DNA of 64,000 nucleotides from Asticcacaulis sp. EMRT-3 (GTDB lineage: Bacteria; Pseudomonadota; Alphaproteobacteria; Caulobacterales; Caulobacteraceae), in the NCBI RefSeq assembly GCF_030027245.1, contig NZ_JASERT010000001.1, positions 641,001-705,000 of the forward strand. Reading direction: 5' to 3'. Shown one piece after another: positions 43,058 through 53,594 of this stretch. The position numbers were made by a program, and so were the translations under genes. Positions within the stretch are counted from its first letter, which is position 1. Each line of letters begins with the position of its first letter. A model generated the notes under the pieces. The model worked only from the letters and a program-made list of their open reading frames with translations, did no database searches and was not told where the DNA came from.

Positions 43058-45355
43058 ATGAACGCAGATGGCGAGCAATTGGTGGGCACGACGGCGACGC
43101 AGGCGAATGCGGCGGCCGGTTCGGTTGCGTCCGCGCCTCAACCCGTCTCCCAACCTGCGCCCGCCCGTCCGAGATTCCTGCGTCAGGTCGAACTGATCGA
43201 GCGCGTGGCGGCCTATGACCCCACGGTCGATGAGGCCATGCTCAACCGCGCCTATGTCTATGCCATGCGGATGCACGGCGCTCAGTTGCGCGCTTCGGGC
43301 GATCCCTATTTCGCCCACCCGATTGAGGTGGCGGGCATCCTTACCGATTACAAGCTCGATTCCGCCGCCATCGCCACCGCGCTTTTGCATGACACGATCG
43401 AAGACACCCCGGCCACGCGCGAAGACATCGCCTCGATGTTTGGCGAGGATGTGGCCCAGCTCGTCGAGGGGGTCACCAAGCTGACGCGGCTGGAGCTGCA
43501 ATCGGAATATACCAAGTCGGCGGAAAACCTGCGCAAGTTCATCCTGGCCATCGCCAAGGATGTGCGCGTGCTGCTGGTCAAGCTGGCCGACCGTCTGCAC
43601 AATATGCGCACCCTGCAATATGTGCCCGAACACAAGCGCGAGCGCATCTCGCGCGAAACCATCGAGGTCTATGCGCCGCTGGCCCGCTCCATCGGCTGCA
43701 ACCGCTTTGCTACCGAACTCGAAGACCTGGCCTTTTCCTTTATCAATCCGCGCGCCCATAAGGCGATCATCCGGCGGCTGGAGGAGATGCGTAAAGAACG
43801 TGGCGACACTATCGCCGCCATTGCCCGCGATGTGGCCGCCAGGCTTGAAAAGGCCGGCATGTTCGCCCGCGTATCGGGGCGCGAAAAATCGCCCTATTCG
43901 ATCTGGCGCAAGCTGCAACGCAAGAGCGTGGGCTTCAATCAGCTTTCCGACATCTATGCCTTTCGCGTGGTGATGCAGAATGTCGATGACTGTTACCGGG
44001 CGCTGGGCATATTGCACAGCACCTGGCCGTGCGTGCAGGAGCGGTTCAAGGATTTCATCTCGACGCCGAAGAGCAATAATTACAAGTCGCTGCATACCAC
44101 TGTGGTCGGCCACAAGGGCACGCGCATCGAATTACAGATCCGCACCGCCGAAATGGATCGTATCGCTGAGGAAGGCGTGGCGGCGCATTGGGGCTATAAG
44201 AACCAGACCTATGGTTTCGACGAGGAAGCCGCCACAGCCGATGGCGGGCGTAATCCGATCAATTCCTTGCGCAATATCGTGTCCATCGTCGAAAACGGCG
44301 GCGATTCCGAGGACTGGGTCGAGCACGCCAAGATGGAGATGTACCTTGATCAGGTGTTTGTTTTCTCGCCCAAGGGTCGGCTGATCTCGCTGCCGCGCGG
44401 TGCCATGCCGCTCGATTTCGCCTTTGCTGTCCATACCGAGGTCGGAGAAACAGCGATTGGCTGCCTGATCAATGGTGAGCACAGGCCGTTGCGCACCGTG
44501 CTGCAAAATGGCGATCAGGTCGAGATCCTGACCGGGCTGGAATCGCGCGTCAATCAGGACTGGTTCTCACTGACCACGACGGGCAAGGCGCGCGCCGCCA
44601 TCCGTCGCCATCTGCGCCAGTCGGAGCGCGAGGATTTCATCAAGGTGGGGAAGGTCGCTGTCGAGCGCGCGGCGGCGCAGGTCGATAAGGGGCTGGACGA
44701 TATTAGCTGGCGTCCGGCCTTTGACCGTTTCAACGTGACCAGCGAAGACGAATTGTTTGAGCTGTGCGGGCGCGGCAAGATTCTTCCGGCCAAGATATTA
44801 GAGGCCATCTTCCCCGGCCTCAAACTGCCGATGACCCTGTCGATCGATACATTGACGCGCATCCGTGACAGCGACGGCGGTATGGCCTTTGTGCGCGGCA
44901 CGGCCCTGCACGAGGGGCATAAAATCTTCTTCTCGACCTGCTGCCATCCGGTGCCCGGTGATCGCATCGTCGGCATTGTCGAGGCCGACGGCGTGCATGT
45001 CCACTCCATCGAATGCGAAACCCTGGAGGCGCTGGAGGCCGAAAAAGACCGCTGGATCGATCTGCACTGGACGCTCAACGCTGAAAAGAACACGCTGTCC
45101 GTGGCGCGTCTGCGCGTCAATATGCAGAATAAGCCCGGTGTTCTGGGTCAGGCCTGTACCTTGATAGGCGAGGCGAGGGGTAATATCGTCAATATCGCCC
45201 TGACCTCGAAACCCTATGATTTTCTTGATGTCGATTTCGATATTGAGGTGCTGGATGCCCGCCACATCATCAATATCTCGGCGGGCCTGCGCACTTCGCC
45301 GATGATCGAGAGCGTCGAGCGGGTGCGCGGCGAAGAGTTGGGGCCCGCCGCCTGA
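43058..45355 (+). CDS. Bifunctional (p)ppGpp synthetase/hydrolase, RelA/SpoT family
   Basis: 765 residues. The hydrolase (HD) domain has FAHPIEVAGIL and LLHDTIEDTPATREDI with intact His-Asp, plus LADRLHNMRTL. The synthetase domain has GREKSPYSIWRKLQRK, IYAFRVVMQNVDDCY and NNYKSLHTTVVG. TGS (VFSPKGRLISLPRGAMPLDFAFAVH) and a C-terminal ACT domain follow. Both catalytic motifs look complete, so it should make and degrade the stringent alarmone. It is the single RSH expected in Caulobacterales (SpoT by convention). ATG 43058 is the first plausible start; one at 43037 adds seven residues. Confidence 0.94.
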   Translation: MNADGEQLVGTTATQANAAAGSVASAPQPVSQPAPARPRFLRQVELIERVAAYDPTVDEAMLNRAYVYAMRMHGAQLRASGDPYFAHPIEVAGILTDYKLDSAAIATALLHDTIEDTPATREDIASMFGEDVAQLVEGVTKLTRLELQSEYTKSAENLRKFILAIAKDVRVLLVKLADRLHNMRTLQYVPEHKRERISRETIEVYAPLARSIGCNRFATELEDLAFSFINPRAHKAIIRRLEEMRKERGDTIAAIARDVAARLEKAGMFARVSGREKSPYSIWRKLQRKSVGFNQLSDIYAFRVVMQNVDDCYRALGILHSTWPCVQERFKDFISTPKSNNYKSLHTTVVGHKGTRIELQIRTAEMDRIAEEGVAAHWGYKNQTYGFDEEAATADGGRNPINSLRNIVSIVENGGDSEDWVEHAKMEMYLDQVFVFSPKGRLISLPRGAMPLDFAFAVHTEVGETAIGCLINGEHRPLRTVLQNGDQVEILTGLESRVNQDWFSLTTTGKARAAIRRHLRQSEREDFIKVGKVAVERAAAQVDKGLDDISWRPAFDRFNVTSEDELFELCGRGKILPAKILEAIFPGLKLPMTLSIDTLTRIRDSDGGMAFVRGTALHEGHKIFFSTCCHPVPGDRIVGIVEADGVHVHSIECETLEALEAEKDRWIDLHWTLNAEKNTLSVARLRVNMQNKPGVLGQACTLIGEARGNIVNIALTSKPYDFLDVDFDIEVLDARHIINISAGLRTSPMIESVERVRGEELGPAA

Positions 45356-45435
45356 ATTTCGGAATCATGGCTTGAATTTTCGCTGCAAACAGGCGAAAGG
45401 CGGCGGCATTGTTGTGACATTTCAGGATAGCTGCC

Positions 45436-45819
45436 ATGCGTAAGCTCATTTCTTCCGGTTCGCCCTTCGAGGCCACCATCGGTTTCTCCCGCGCCGTGCG
45501 CAGCGGCAACCGGATCGAGGTTTCCGGTACGGCCCCGATTCGTGACGGCCAGACGGCGGGCGTAGGTGACGCCTATGAGCAGACAAAGGCGGCGCTGGAG
45601 ATCATCGTCAAGGCGGTCGAGGAGGCGGGCGGCAAGGCCACGAACATCATCCGCACGCGCATTTTCATGACCGATATTTCGCTGTGGCAGGATGCGGCGC
45701 GCGCGCATGGCGAGGTTTTCGGCCAGATTCGCCCGGCCTCGACCTTTGCCGAGGTCAAGGGGCTGATCAATCCCGATTGGCTGGTCGAGATCGAAGCCTC
45801 AGCGCAGATCGAGGAATAG
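45436..45819 (+). CDS. RidA/YjgF-family protein
   Basis: 127 residues. Typical features are the N-terminal strand SGSPFEATIGFSRAVRSGNRIEVSGTAP and the C-terminal IRPASTFAEVKGLINPDWLVEIEASA, in which the arginine binds a carboxylate. RidA enzymes hydrolyse reactive enamine/imine intermediates from amino acid metabolism. It begins 80 bases after rsh in the same direction, and the codon use is like its neighbours. It belongs to a diverged RidA subgroup, so deaminase activity is assumed, not shown. Confidence 0.87.
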   Translation: MRKLISSGSPFEATIGFSRAVRSGNRIEVSGTAPIRDGQTAGVGDAYEQTKAALEIIVKAVEEAGGKATNIIRTRIFMTDISLWQDAARAHGEVFGQIRPASTFAEVKGLINPDWLVEIEASAQIEE

Positions 45820-45990
45820 GGCCTGAATAGAAAAGCTTTGCCCTGAGGCTTTTAGCCCTTGATCGGCGGGGGAAGTTGGGGCATAAGGCGCGCCTTCTGT
45901 CTCACATGCCGACATGGGCTGTGAGCCTGACCCCATTTATTATGCCTGAAGGCTGTGGCTTTCGGCTTTTGACCAAGAAGAGAGACGGAA

Positions 45991-46173
45991 ATGGCCGTAC
46001 CTAAGCGCAAAGTCTCGCCCTCGCGTCGTAATATGCGCCGTTCGCATGACGCCCTGGGCCCCAATCCCTATACGGAAGACAAGGACACCGGCGAACTGCG
46101 CCGTCCGCACCATGTCGATCTGAAGACCGGCATGTACAAGGGCCGTCAGGTGATCACGCCGAAGAAGGACTAA
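45991..46173 (+). CDS. rpmF: 50S ribosomal protein L32
   Basis: 60 residues beginning [21 protein letters not shown], the invariant L32 start, and ending [10 protein letters not shown]. It has no Cys zinc ribbon, as in other alphaproteobacteria. GAGAGACGGAA lies just before ATG 45991. It is a single-gene unit with a strong terminator 23 bases after the stop. The usual plsX neighbour is absent. Confidence 0.96.
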   Translation: MAVPKRKVSPSRRNMRRSHDALGPNPYTEDKDTGELRRPHHVDLKTGMYKGRQVITPKKD

Positions 46174-46195
46174 TTCTCCTTTTATCGTCAGATTT

Positions 46196-46231
46196 AAAAG
46201 CGCGGGCGCTGGCGACAGTCCCGCGCTTTTT
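46196..46231 (+). terminator. Rho-independent terminator after rpmF
   Basis: Eleven-base-pair stem AAAAGCGCGGG / CCCGCGCTTTT with a 13-base loop. The A and T runs flank the GC stem, so it could also act on leftward transcripts from the small gene at 46245. Confidence 0.88.
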
Positions 46232-46244
46232 CGTGGCGGACAGC

Positions 46245-46457
46245 CTATTGCGGCGACGGCAGATCGACGATCAGGGTTTCGGGTGTTTCCATCGTGCCGG
46301 GCACCACATGGCAGGTGCCGCCATATTTGAGCGCGTAGGCACCGGATTGTTCGATCAGGGCTTTGAAGTGTTCGTAGGATTCGCCTTCGGGCAGGGTGAA
46401 TTGGTAACGGCCGGGTTCGCCACGGCGCAGTTTTTCGGTCTGTTCAAGCCATCCCAT
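46245..46457 (-). CDS. Small conserved-looking protein of unknown function
   Basis: 70 residues, MGWLEQTEKLRRGEPGRYQF at the start, then ESYEHFKALIEQSGAYALKYGG and CHVVPGTMETPETLIV. There is no signal peptide or membrane segment. The alternation suggests a compact alpha/beta fold. A near-perfect Shine-Dalgarno GAGGAG stands six bases before ATG 46457, which is the main evidence that it is real, together with normal codon use. It is divergent from eno and convergent with rpmF. I cannot name a family. Confidence 0.72.
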   Translation of the reverse strand: MGWLEQTEKLRRGEPGRYQFTLPEGESYEHFKALIEQSGAYALKYGGTCHVVPGTMETPETLIVDLPSPQ

Positions 46458-46561
46458 ATGAAACTCCTCATTTAAACCTTGTGGGTGTGCAGCATTGCCT
46501 GCCCTGGCTATAAGGGGTCAATCCTAAAAAGAGGTGGCCACCTGCACGCATGATGTTATAA

Positions 46562-47878
<1,317 letters not shown>

Positions 47879-47921
47879 TATAAAGGGGCGTGGGGGCTGT
47901 GCCCCCACATCTGTTTTATTT

Positions 47922-47965
47922 CCAATAAAAAAGAGCCTCGCCTTAAGGCGGGGCTTTTTTATTGG
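47922..47965. terminator. Long bidirectional terminator between eno and pyrE
   Basis: Palindrome with arms CCAATAAAAAAGAGCCTCGCC and GGCGGGGCTTTTTTATTGG around TTAA. A T run follows the GC stem on one strand and the equivalent on the other. Two further GC-rich hairpins flank it (GGGGGCTGTGCCCCC and GGGGCCACAGGCCCC). Confidence 0.88.
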
Positions 47966-48055
47966 AAGAAAAGGCATGGGGCCACAGGCCCCAAACCCCT
48001 TTACATCGCTCCGGGTAACGCGATAAACCGGGCACCACTTGCAAGGGATAAAGCT

Positions 48056-48643
48056 ATGACCTCCGAAGACGTAATCAACGAATTCCGCGCCGCCAATGCC
48101 CTGCGCGAAGGCCATTTTGTCCTGTCGTCGGGCCTGCATTCGCCGATGTTCCTGCAAAAGAACCTCGTCTTCATGAACGGCGAACGCTGCGCGCGCCTGT
48201 GCAAGGCGCTGGCCTGGAAGATCGTCGATCAGATCGGTGAGGTCGATGTCGCCATCTCTCCGGCGGTGGGCGGCATCATCCCCGGCTATGAAACGGCGAA
48301 GCATCTCGGCGTCGATTCGATGTATGTCGAACGCGAAGGCGGCGAGTTCAAACTGCGCCGTGGCTTTCACATCGAACCGGGCGCGAAGGTCGTCATGGTC
48401 GAGGATATTGTCACCACAGGATTGTCGTCACGTGAGTGCATCGCCGCCATCCAGAAGGCAGGCGGCAAGGTGGTGGCGGCGGCCTGCATCGTGGATCGTT
48501 CGGGCGGAAAAGCCGATGTCGGTGTGCCGCTGATCGCCCTGGCCTCGCTGGCCGTGCCCGCATACCCTGCCGATAATCTGCCGCCCGAACTGGCCGCCAT
48601 TCCGGTCGAAGACCCCGGCAGCCGCCGTCTGGCGAAAGCCTGA
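48056..48643 (+). CDS. pyrE: Orotate phosphoribosyltransferase
   Basis: Adds the ribose-phosphate to orotate in pyrimidine synthesis. The 195-residue protein carries the PRPP-binding motif [13 protein letters not shown] near residue 105 and the conserved start [26 protein letters not shown] precedes ATG 48056. pdxJ starts three bases after its stop, so it heads the dense run pyrE-pdxJ-acpS-lepB-rnc-era. Confidence 0.95.
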   Translation: MTSEDVINEFRAANALREGHFVLSSGLHSPMFLQKNLVFMNGERCARLCKALAWKIVDQIGEVDVAISPAVGGIIPGYETAKHLGVDSMYVEREGGEFKLRRGFHIEPGAKVVMVEDIVTTGLSSRECIAAIQKAGGKVVAAACIVDRSGGKADVGVPLIALASLAVPAYPADNLPPELAAIPVEDPGSRRLAKA

Positions 48644-48646
48644 CCC

Positions 48647-49399
48647 ATGACCCGTATCCGTCTGGGGCTGAATGTTGACCACGTCGCCACCGTGCGCAAT
48701 GCGCGCGGCGGCTCTGCGCCTGATCCGGTGCGGGCGGCGCAGATCGCGCTTCAGGCTGGAATTGACGGTATTACGGCCCATTTGCGCGAAGATCGCCGCC
48801 ACATTCTCGACCGCGACATCACGGCGCTGAAAGCGGTGTGCGACGCGCATCACAAGCCGCTCAATTTCGAAATGGCGGTCACCGATGAGATGGTGGCCAT
48901 CGCGCTCGACCTGAAGCCGCACGCCGCCTGTCTGGTGCCGGAGCGCCGCCAGGAACGCACGACCGAAGGCGGACTGGATGTGGTGGGCCAGATCGAGGCG
49001 GTTGGCGCGGCGGTGGCCAGGTTCAACGCTGCCGGCATTCGCTCCTCTCTGTTCATCGCCACCGATCCGGCGCAGGTCGAGGCCGCCGCCAGGATCAAGG
49101 CCCCGGTGATCGAATTCCATACGGGCGCGCTGTGCGATGCCTTCCGTGACGGCGAAGAGGCTGTTTTCGAGAGCGAACTGAGCCGTTTGCAGGCAGCGGC
49201 GGCACAGGCGCAGGCGCTCGGCGTCGAGGTTCATGCCGGGCATGGTATTGATTACGACACGGTGGCCTTCATCGCCAAAATCCCACAGGTGCGCGAACTG
49301 AATATCGGTCATTTCCTGATTGGTGAAGCGATCTTCATCGGTCTGGAGGCGGCCCTGTTGCGGATGCGCGATCTGATCGACGCGGCGCGCGGCGCATGA
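48647..49399 (+). CDS. pdxJ: Pyridoxine 5'-phosphate synthase
   Basis: Makes pyridoxine 5'-phosphate from deoxyxylulose 5-phosphate and aminoacetone phosphate. The 250-residue TIM barrel begins [18 protein letters not shown], then [23 protein letters not shown], and [11 protein letters not shown], with [14 protein letters not shown] near the end. Its stop overlaps the ATG of acpS by four bases (ATGA), the same coupling found upstream of acpS in other proteobacteria. Confidence 0.96.
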   Translation: MTRIRLGLNVDHVATVRNARGGSAPDPVRAAQIALQAGIDGITAHLREDRRHILDRDITALKAVCDAHHKPLNFEMAVTDEMVAIALDLKPHAACLVPERRQERTTEGGLDVVGQIEAVGAAVARFNAAGIRSSLFIATDPAQVEAAARIKAPVIEFHTGALCDAFRDGEEAVFESELSRLQAAAAQAQALGVEVHAGHGIDYDTVAFIAKIPQVRELNIGHFLIGEAIFIGLEAALLRMRDLIDAARGA

Positions 49400-49785
49400 T
49401 TCTGGGCGTCGGCATCGATCTGGTGGATGCGCGCCGCATCGAGGAGTCGATCCGCAAGTTCGGCCATAAATTTCTTGACCGCATCTTCACCGCCGACGAA
49501 CAGAGCCATGCCTTCAAGGCCGCCAAGCCGCATTTGAGCTTCGCCAAACGCTTCGCCGCCAAGGAGGCTGTGGCCAAGGCGCTCGGCACCGGCGTGCGTG
49601 GCTTTCTGTTTGTCGATATCGAGGTCTTTTCCGATGCACTGGGCAAGCCGCATGTCGTGCTGCACGCGGGCGCGGCAGGCGTTTTGCGCGGCAAGCTGAG
49701 CGAGCATCACACCGCCCACATCCATCTTTCCTTAAGTGACGAAGACCCTTACGCCACGGCCTATGCGGTGATCGAAACCACATAG
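49396..49785 (+). CDS. acpS: Holo-[acyl-carrier-protein] synthase
   Basis: Transfers phosphopantetheine from CoA to acyl carrier protein. The 129-residue protein has the family motifs [13 protein letters not shown] (metal Asp) and [14 protein letters not shown] (catalytic Glu and Lys). Its ATG overlaps the pdxJ stop. lepB starts 123 bases downstream. Its link to coaD in the same window is only that both serve the CoA/ACP pathway. Confidence 0.95.
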   Translation: MILGVGIDLVDARRIEESIRKFGHKFLDRIFTADEQSHAFKAAKPHLSFAKRFAAKEAVAKALGTGVRGFLFVDIEVFSDALGKPHVVLHAGAAGVLRGKLSEHHTAHIHLSLSDEDPYATAYAVIETT

Positions 49786-49908
49786 GCCGTGGCTGGCGCG
49801 CCACCATCCGGGGAAATGTCTTGCCCTTGCCATATTCTATGGTTAGTTGGGGCGAAGTTTTTCGGGGCAGCGGCCTTGATGATGCGAACATAAGCGGGGC
49901 AGTTTCTC

Positions 49909-50787
49909 ATGACCACACCGGACGATATGACGCCAAAGGCTGATTCAGAAGCCCTTGCGGCATCGGCTGAACGCCGTTCTGAGGCACAGGCGGAAACGGC
50001 TGAGATCGTCAGCGACGCGCCCGCCGATACGCGCACAGCGAAGCAGATGGCGATTGATGAGTTCAAGGAAATCGTCACGGTCGTCGGCGTGGCGCTGGTT
50101 CTGGTGCTGATCCTGCGCACGTTTCTGTTCCAGCCCTTCACCATTCCCTCGGCCTCGATGGAGCCCAATCTCTATTCCGGCGATTACATTATCGTTTCCA
50201 AGTGGAATTACGGCATTTCCAAATATTCGTTCCCGATCACCTTCCCGGTCATCAAGGGCCGCTGGTTCAATCACCTGCCGACGCGCGGCGATGTGGTGGT
50301 GTTCAAGCTGCCGCGCGATCCGCATATCGACTATATCAAGCGCGTGATCGGCCTGCCGGGCGATACGGTGCAGATGAAGCACGACCGGCTCTATATCAAC
50401 GGCCAGCTTGTGCCGAGCGTCAAGGTGGGCGAGGTGGCAGCCAAGGACGATCCGGCGGGGTCGGCTATGGAATATCGTGAATCCCTGCCTGATGGCCGGG
50501 TTCATACGATTCAGGACATGATGACCGATGGCCAGGCCGACGACACGCAGCTATTTACAGTCCCGGCGGGCAATTATTTCGTTATGGGCGATAACCGCGA
50601 CAATTCGCTCGACAGCCGTTTTTCGCCCGATAATCCTTACGAACCGGGCGTTGGTTTCGTGCCGGAAGCCAATCTCGAAGGCCGCGCCTTTCTGATCCTG
50701 ATGTCGTGGAAGGACGGGTCTTCGCTGTGGAAGCCGTGGACATGGCTCAACTTCCACTGGGATCGTTTCTTCAAGCCCATCCACTAG
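49909..50787 (+). CDS. lepB: Signal peptidase I
   Basis: Cleaves signal peptides at the outer face of the inner membrane. 292 residues. An unusually polar N-terminal segment of about 50 residues (rich in Ala, Glu, Asp) precedes one transmembrane helix (IVTVVGVALVLVLILRTFLF). The catalytic serine is in IPSASMEPNLYSGDYI and the general-base lysine in YIKRVIGLPGDTV. Box E, GNYFVMGDNRDNSLDSR, is complete. GCAGTTTC precedes ATG 49909. rnc starts 63 bases after its stop, the widespread lepB-rnc-era order. Confidence 0.95.
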   Translation: MTTPDDMTPKADSEALAASAERRSEAQAETAEIVSDAPADTRTAKQMAIDEFKEIVTVVGVALVLVLILRTFLFQPFTIPSASMEPNLYSGDYIIVSKWNYGISKYSFPITFPVIKGRWFNHLPTRGDVVVFKLPRDPHIDYIKRVIGLPGDTVQMKHDRLYINGQLVPSVKVGEVAAKDDPAGSAMEYRESLPDGRVHTIQDMMTDGQADDTQLFTVPAGNYFVMGDNRDNSLDSRFSPDNPYEPGVGFVPEANLEGRAFLILMSWKDGSSLWKPWTWLNFHWDRFFKPIH

Positions 50788-50850
50788 ACCTGGAGCCTTA
50801 GGCGCAGTTTGCCTTTGCCCTTATGCGGCAGGTGATGTAAACGCTGGCAA

Positions 50851-51561
50851 ATGAGCGCCCGCGTGCAAAATAACCGTCTTCAGGCCATCGACGCCCTTCA
50901 GGATAAGCTCGGCTATCGTTTCCGCGATGGCCGGATGCTGGAACTGGCCCTGACCCACGCCTCGGTGGCCGAGGGCGCGCGCAAGATGGCCGATAATGAA
51001 CGGCTGGAATTTCTCGGCGACCGCGTGCTGGGTCTGATGATCGCCGAAGCCCTGATGGAAGCCTTTCCCGACGCCACCGAGGGCGATCTGTCGCGCCGGT
51101 TTCATGTGCTGGTCAGCCGCGAAACCTGTGCCGATGTGGCGCGCGCGCTCGATCTGGGCGCGGCCATCCGGCTGGCGGCGGGCGAAACCAAAAGCGGCGG
51201 ACGCTCGAATCCGACCATATTGGGCGATGCCTGCGAAGCCCTGATGGCGGCGGTTTACTGCGACGGCGGCTATGACACTGTTGTGCGCATTTTCAAGCCG
51301 CTGTGGGTGCAGGCGCTGAAGGACAGCGGCAATGTTTCGCGCTCAAATCCGAAATCCTTCTTGCAGGAATGGGCAGTGGCCAAGGGGCTGGGCGCGCCGG
51401 TTTACCGGCTGGTCAATCGCCGTGGCCCCGATCATGCGCCGGTCTTCACCATCGAAGTGGTGATCGACGACATACCAGCCCAGCCCGCCACAGGAAAATC
51501 ACGCCAGGAGGCCGAAAAGGCCGCCGCGCTTCGCTTTATCGAAAGAGAAAACCTCACTTGA
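50851..51561 (+). CDS. rnc: Ribonuclease III
   Basis: Cleaves double-stranded RNA in rRNA processing and mRNA decay. The 236-residue protein has the signature NERLEFLGDRVLGLM with the catalytic acidic residues, the second site in GDACEALMAAVYCDGG, and a C-terminal dsRNA-binding domain (NPKSFLQEWAVAKG, GKSRQEAEKAAALRFIE). The start is ATG 50851, 63 bases after lepB. Its TGA overlaps the era TTG start. Confidence 0.96.
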   Translation: MSARVQNNRLQAIDALQDKLGYRFRDGRMLELALTHASVAEGARKMADNERLEFLGDRVLGLMIAEALMEAFPDATEGDLSRRFHVLVSRETCADVARALDLGAAIRLAAGETKSGGRSNPTILGDACEALMAAVYCDGGYDTVVRIFKPLWVQALKDSGNVSRSNPKSFLQEWAVAKGLGAPVYRLVNRRGPDHAPVFTIEVVIDDIPAQPATGKSRQEAEKAAALRFIERENLT

Positions 51562-52565
51562 ACGACCTTGATCCCACGGTTTCAGACTCTTCTGGCCCGC
51601 AAACCTGCGGCTTCGTCGCCATCATCGGCGCGCCCAATGCGGGCAAATCGACCCTGGTGAACCGCCTTGTCGGCACCAAGGTGTCGATCGTCACGCAAAA
51701 GGTGCAGACCACGCGCTTCCCGGTGCGCGGCATCGCGCTGGACGGCGATTGCCAGATGATCCTCGTCGATACGCCGGGTATTTTCAAGCCGCGCCGTCGG
51801 CTTGACCGCGCTATGGTCCGGTCGGCGTGGAGCGGCGCGCAGGACGCCGACGCCATTGTGCTGCTGGTCGATGCGGCGGCGCAGGCCGCGGTCAACCATC
51901 CTCAGGCCCGCATCGAGGGCGCAGCCCAGAAAAGCGCCAAGGCCACCGGCGCCGATCATAAGGCGGTCGAGGATGTCGAGATGATCGTGGCCCAGCTTCA
52001 GGCCAATGGTGCCAAGGCGATTCTGGCGCTCAACAAGATTGACCTGATGCAGAGCGAGAACCTGCTGGCCATTGCCGATGATCTGTATAAGAGCGGCGTG
52101 TTCACGGATGTTCTGATGATTTCGGCCGATAAGGGGCATGGGGTGCATGATCTGAAAACCCTGCTGACGGCGCGGATGCCGCAGGGGCCGTGGCTCTATC
52201 CCGAAGATCAGGCGGCGGACGCGCCGGTGCGCATTCTGGCGGCGGAAATCACGCGCGAAAAGCTGTTCCTGCGCGTCCACGAAGAACTGCCCTATGCGGC
52301 GGCCGTGGTCACGACCGAATTCAAGGACATGCCTGATGGTTCGGCGCGCATCGAGCAGTCGGTCTTCGTTGAGCGCGACGGTCAGCGCGCCATCGTGCTG
52401 GGCAAGGGCGGCCAGACGCTGAAATGGATCGGCCAGAAATCGCGCGAGGAACTGGCTATCTTGCTCGACCGGCCCGTGCATCTGTTCCTGCATGTCAAGG
52501 TCGAGGAACGCTGGAGCGATGATCGCGCGCTCTATGCGCAGTTCGGTCTGGAATATGATAGCTGA
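51558..52565 (+). CDS. era: GTPase Era, with an enlarged G domain
   Basis: Ribosome-assembly GTPase that binds 16S rRNA. 335 residues. G1 is GAPNAGKS (24-31), the Era switch is VQTTRFPVRGI, G3 is DTPG (71-74) and G4 is NKID (159-162). A C-terminal KH domain holds GKGGQTLKWIGQKSREEL. Between the VLLVDA strand and NKID there are about 30 extra residues (roughly 107-137, Ala- and Lys-rich) not found in E. coli Era. TTG 51558 overlaps the rnc stop (TTGA), a rare start codon consistent with coupled translation. An earlier frame opening exists inside rnc but lacks homology. Confidence 0.93.
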   Translation: MNDLDPTVSDSSGPQTCGFVAIIGAPNAGKSTLVNRLVGTKVSIVTQKVQTTRFPVRGIALDGDCQMILVDTPGIFKPRRRLDRAMVRSAWSGAQDADAIVLLVDAAAQAAVNHPQARIEGAAQKSAKATGADHKAVEDVEMIVAQLQANGAKAILALNKIDLMQSENLLAIADDLYKSGVFTDVLMISADKGHGVHDLKTLLTARMPQGPWLYPEDQAADAPVRILAAEITREKLFLRVHEELPYAAAVVTTEFKDMPDGSARIEQSVFVERDGQRAIVLGKGGQTLKWIGQKSREELAILLDRPVHLFLHVKVEERWSDDRALYAQFGLEYDS

Positions 52566-52573
52566 CCATCGAA

Positions 52574-52682
52574 AGCCACGAAAACAGGCAGGATTGATTT
52601 CCGCGAAGCGGCATCCCGATGAATAGTCATCATCGTGTCGTTTGCTCTTCTTATTTTCGTGCTTTTGGTGCTTTTCGTGGCT
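52574..52682. repeat. Diverged family B-like inverted repeat after era
   Basis: Ends AGCCACGAAAA and TTTTCGTGGCT are perfect inverted repeats with further matching CACGAAAA-type and TTTTCGTG-type units inside. It resembles family B with GG-to-G changes and a longer, unrelated centre. It abuts the element at 52681. Confidence 0.65.
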
Positions 52683-52785
52683 AGAGCAAGATGACTTTAG
52701 ATAGACTCGTCATCTCGCTCTAAGTCTTTGCTTACGCATCATGTTTTTCCAAAAAGTGGCATCCACTTTTTGGCATGATGCTCTA
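52681..52785. repeat. Two-hairpin intergenic element with GANTC loop
   Basis: Starts CTAGAGC and ends ATGCTCTA. The first hairpin is GATGAC / GTCATC with GACTC (52704-52708) in the loop. The second is AAAAAGTGG / CCACTTTTT inside GCATCATG / CATGATGC. The AAAGTGG-type hairpin is a widespread alphaproteobacterial intergenic palindrome. Architecture (CTAGAGC end, two hairpins, GANTC) parallels the 113-bp family although the sequence differs. Confidence 0.85.
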
Positions 52786-52798
52786 AAAATTCTAACCT

Positions 52799-53521
52799 AT
52801 GACCGAATTTGAAGACGACGCCATTGTTCTGACCGCGCGCCCTCACGGCGAAACCGGTGCGATTGTCCATGTGTTGAGCGAGGTTCACGGCGTCTATGCC
52901 GCCCATGTGGCGGGCGGGGCGTCACGGCGGCTCAAACCGATTCTGCAAGCCGGATCGCGCGTGGCCCTGACCTATCGGGCGCGCCACGATGATCAATTGG
53001 GCGCGGCCACGCTGGAGCCGCTGGGGGCAACGCCCGACCTGCTCGATGACCCGCAGGCCTTGACCGGCCTGCAATGCGCCTGCGTGATGACGCGCTCTGT
53101 GCTGCCCGAACGCGAGGCCCATCCCGGCGTCTATCACGCGCTGTCGGCCCTGCTGGGCGTTCTGGTCGTGGCGGAGATATGGCCCGCCATCTATGTGCGC
53201 TATGAGGCGGGCCTGCTCGAAGCGGTCGGCTTTGGCCTCGATTTAAGCGCCTGCGCCGTCACCGGCAGTCATGATGATCTCGTCTATGTCAGTCCGAAAT
53301 CGGGCAGGGCGGTCAGCCGCGCGTCGGGTGCGCCTTATCAGGACAAGCTTTTGCCGCTGCCGCCTTTTCTTTTGTCGAGTCAGGGCGGGCTGGGTGAAGA
53401 TGACATCGAAAAGGGTCTGGCCCTGACCGGCTTTTTCCTCGAAAGGCATGTCTTTCATCCGCATGACAAGCCCTTGCCCGACATCCGCCAGCGCCTGATC
53501 GACACGCTGCGGCAGGGCTGA
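52799..53521 (+). CDS. recO: DNA repair protein RecO
   Basis: Mediator that loads RecA in the RecFOR pathway. The 240-residue protein begins with the OB-fold pattern DDAIVLTARPHGETGAIVHVLSEVHG and VAGGASRRLKPILQAGSRV. The helical C-terminal part includes RYEAGLLEAVGFGLDLSACAVTG, the conserved region where zinc-binding cysteines sit in other RecO; here only Cys in LDLSACAVTG is clear, so zinc may be absent. The repeat element at 52681 ends 13 bases before ATG 52799, leaving little room for a promoter and suggesting transcription starts within or before it. Confidence 0.92.
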   Translation: MTEFEDDAIVLTARPHGETGAIVHVLSEVHGVYAAHVAGGASRRLKPILQAGSRVALTYRARHDDQLGAATLEPLGATPDLLDDPQALTGLQCACVMTRSVLPEREAHPGVYHALSALLGVLVVAEIWPAIYVRYEAGLLEAVGFGLDLSACAVTGSHDDLVYVSPKSGRAVSRASGAPYQDKLLPLPPFLLSSQGGLGEDDIEKGLALTGFFLERHVFHPHDKPLPDIRQRLIDTLRQG

Positions 53522-53594
53522 AACCTGCCGTCCATTTTTTGGTAAGGGTTTGTATGTCATAACTTTGTTACAGTTAAGGATAAAGCCGAACCCC

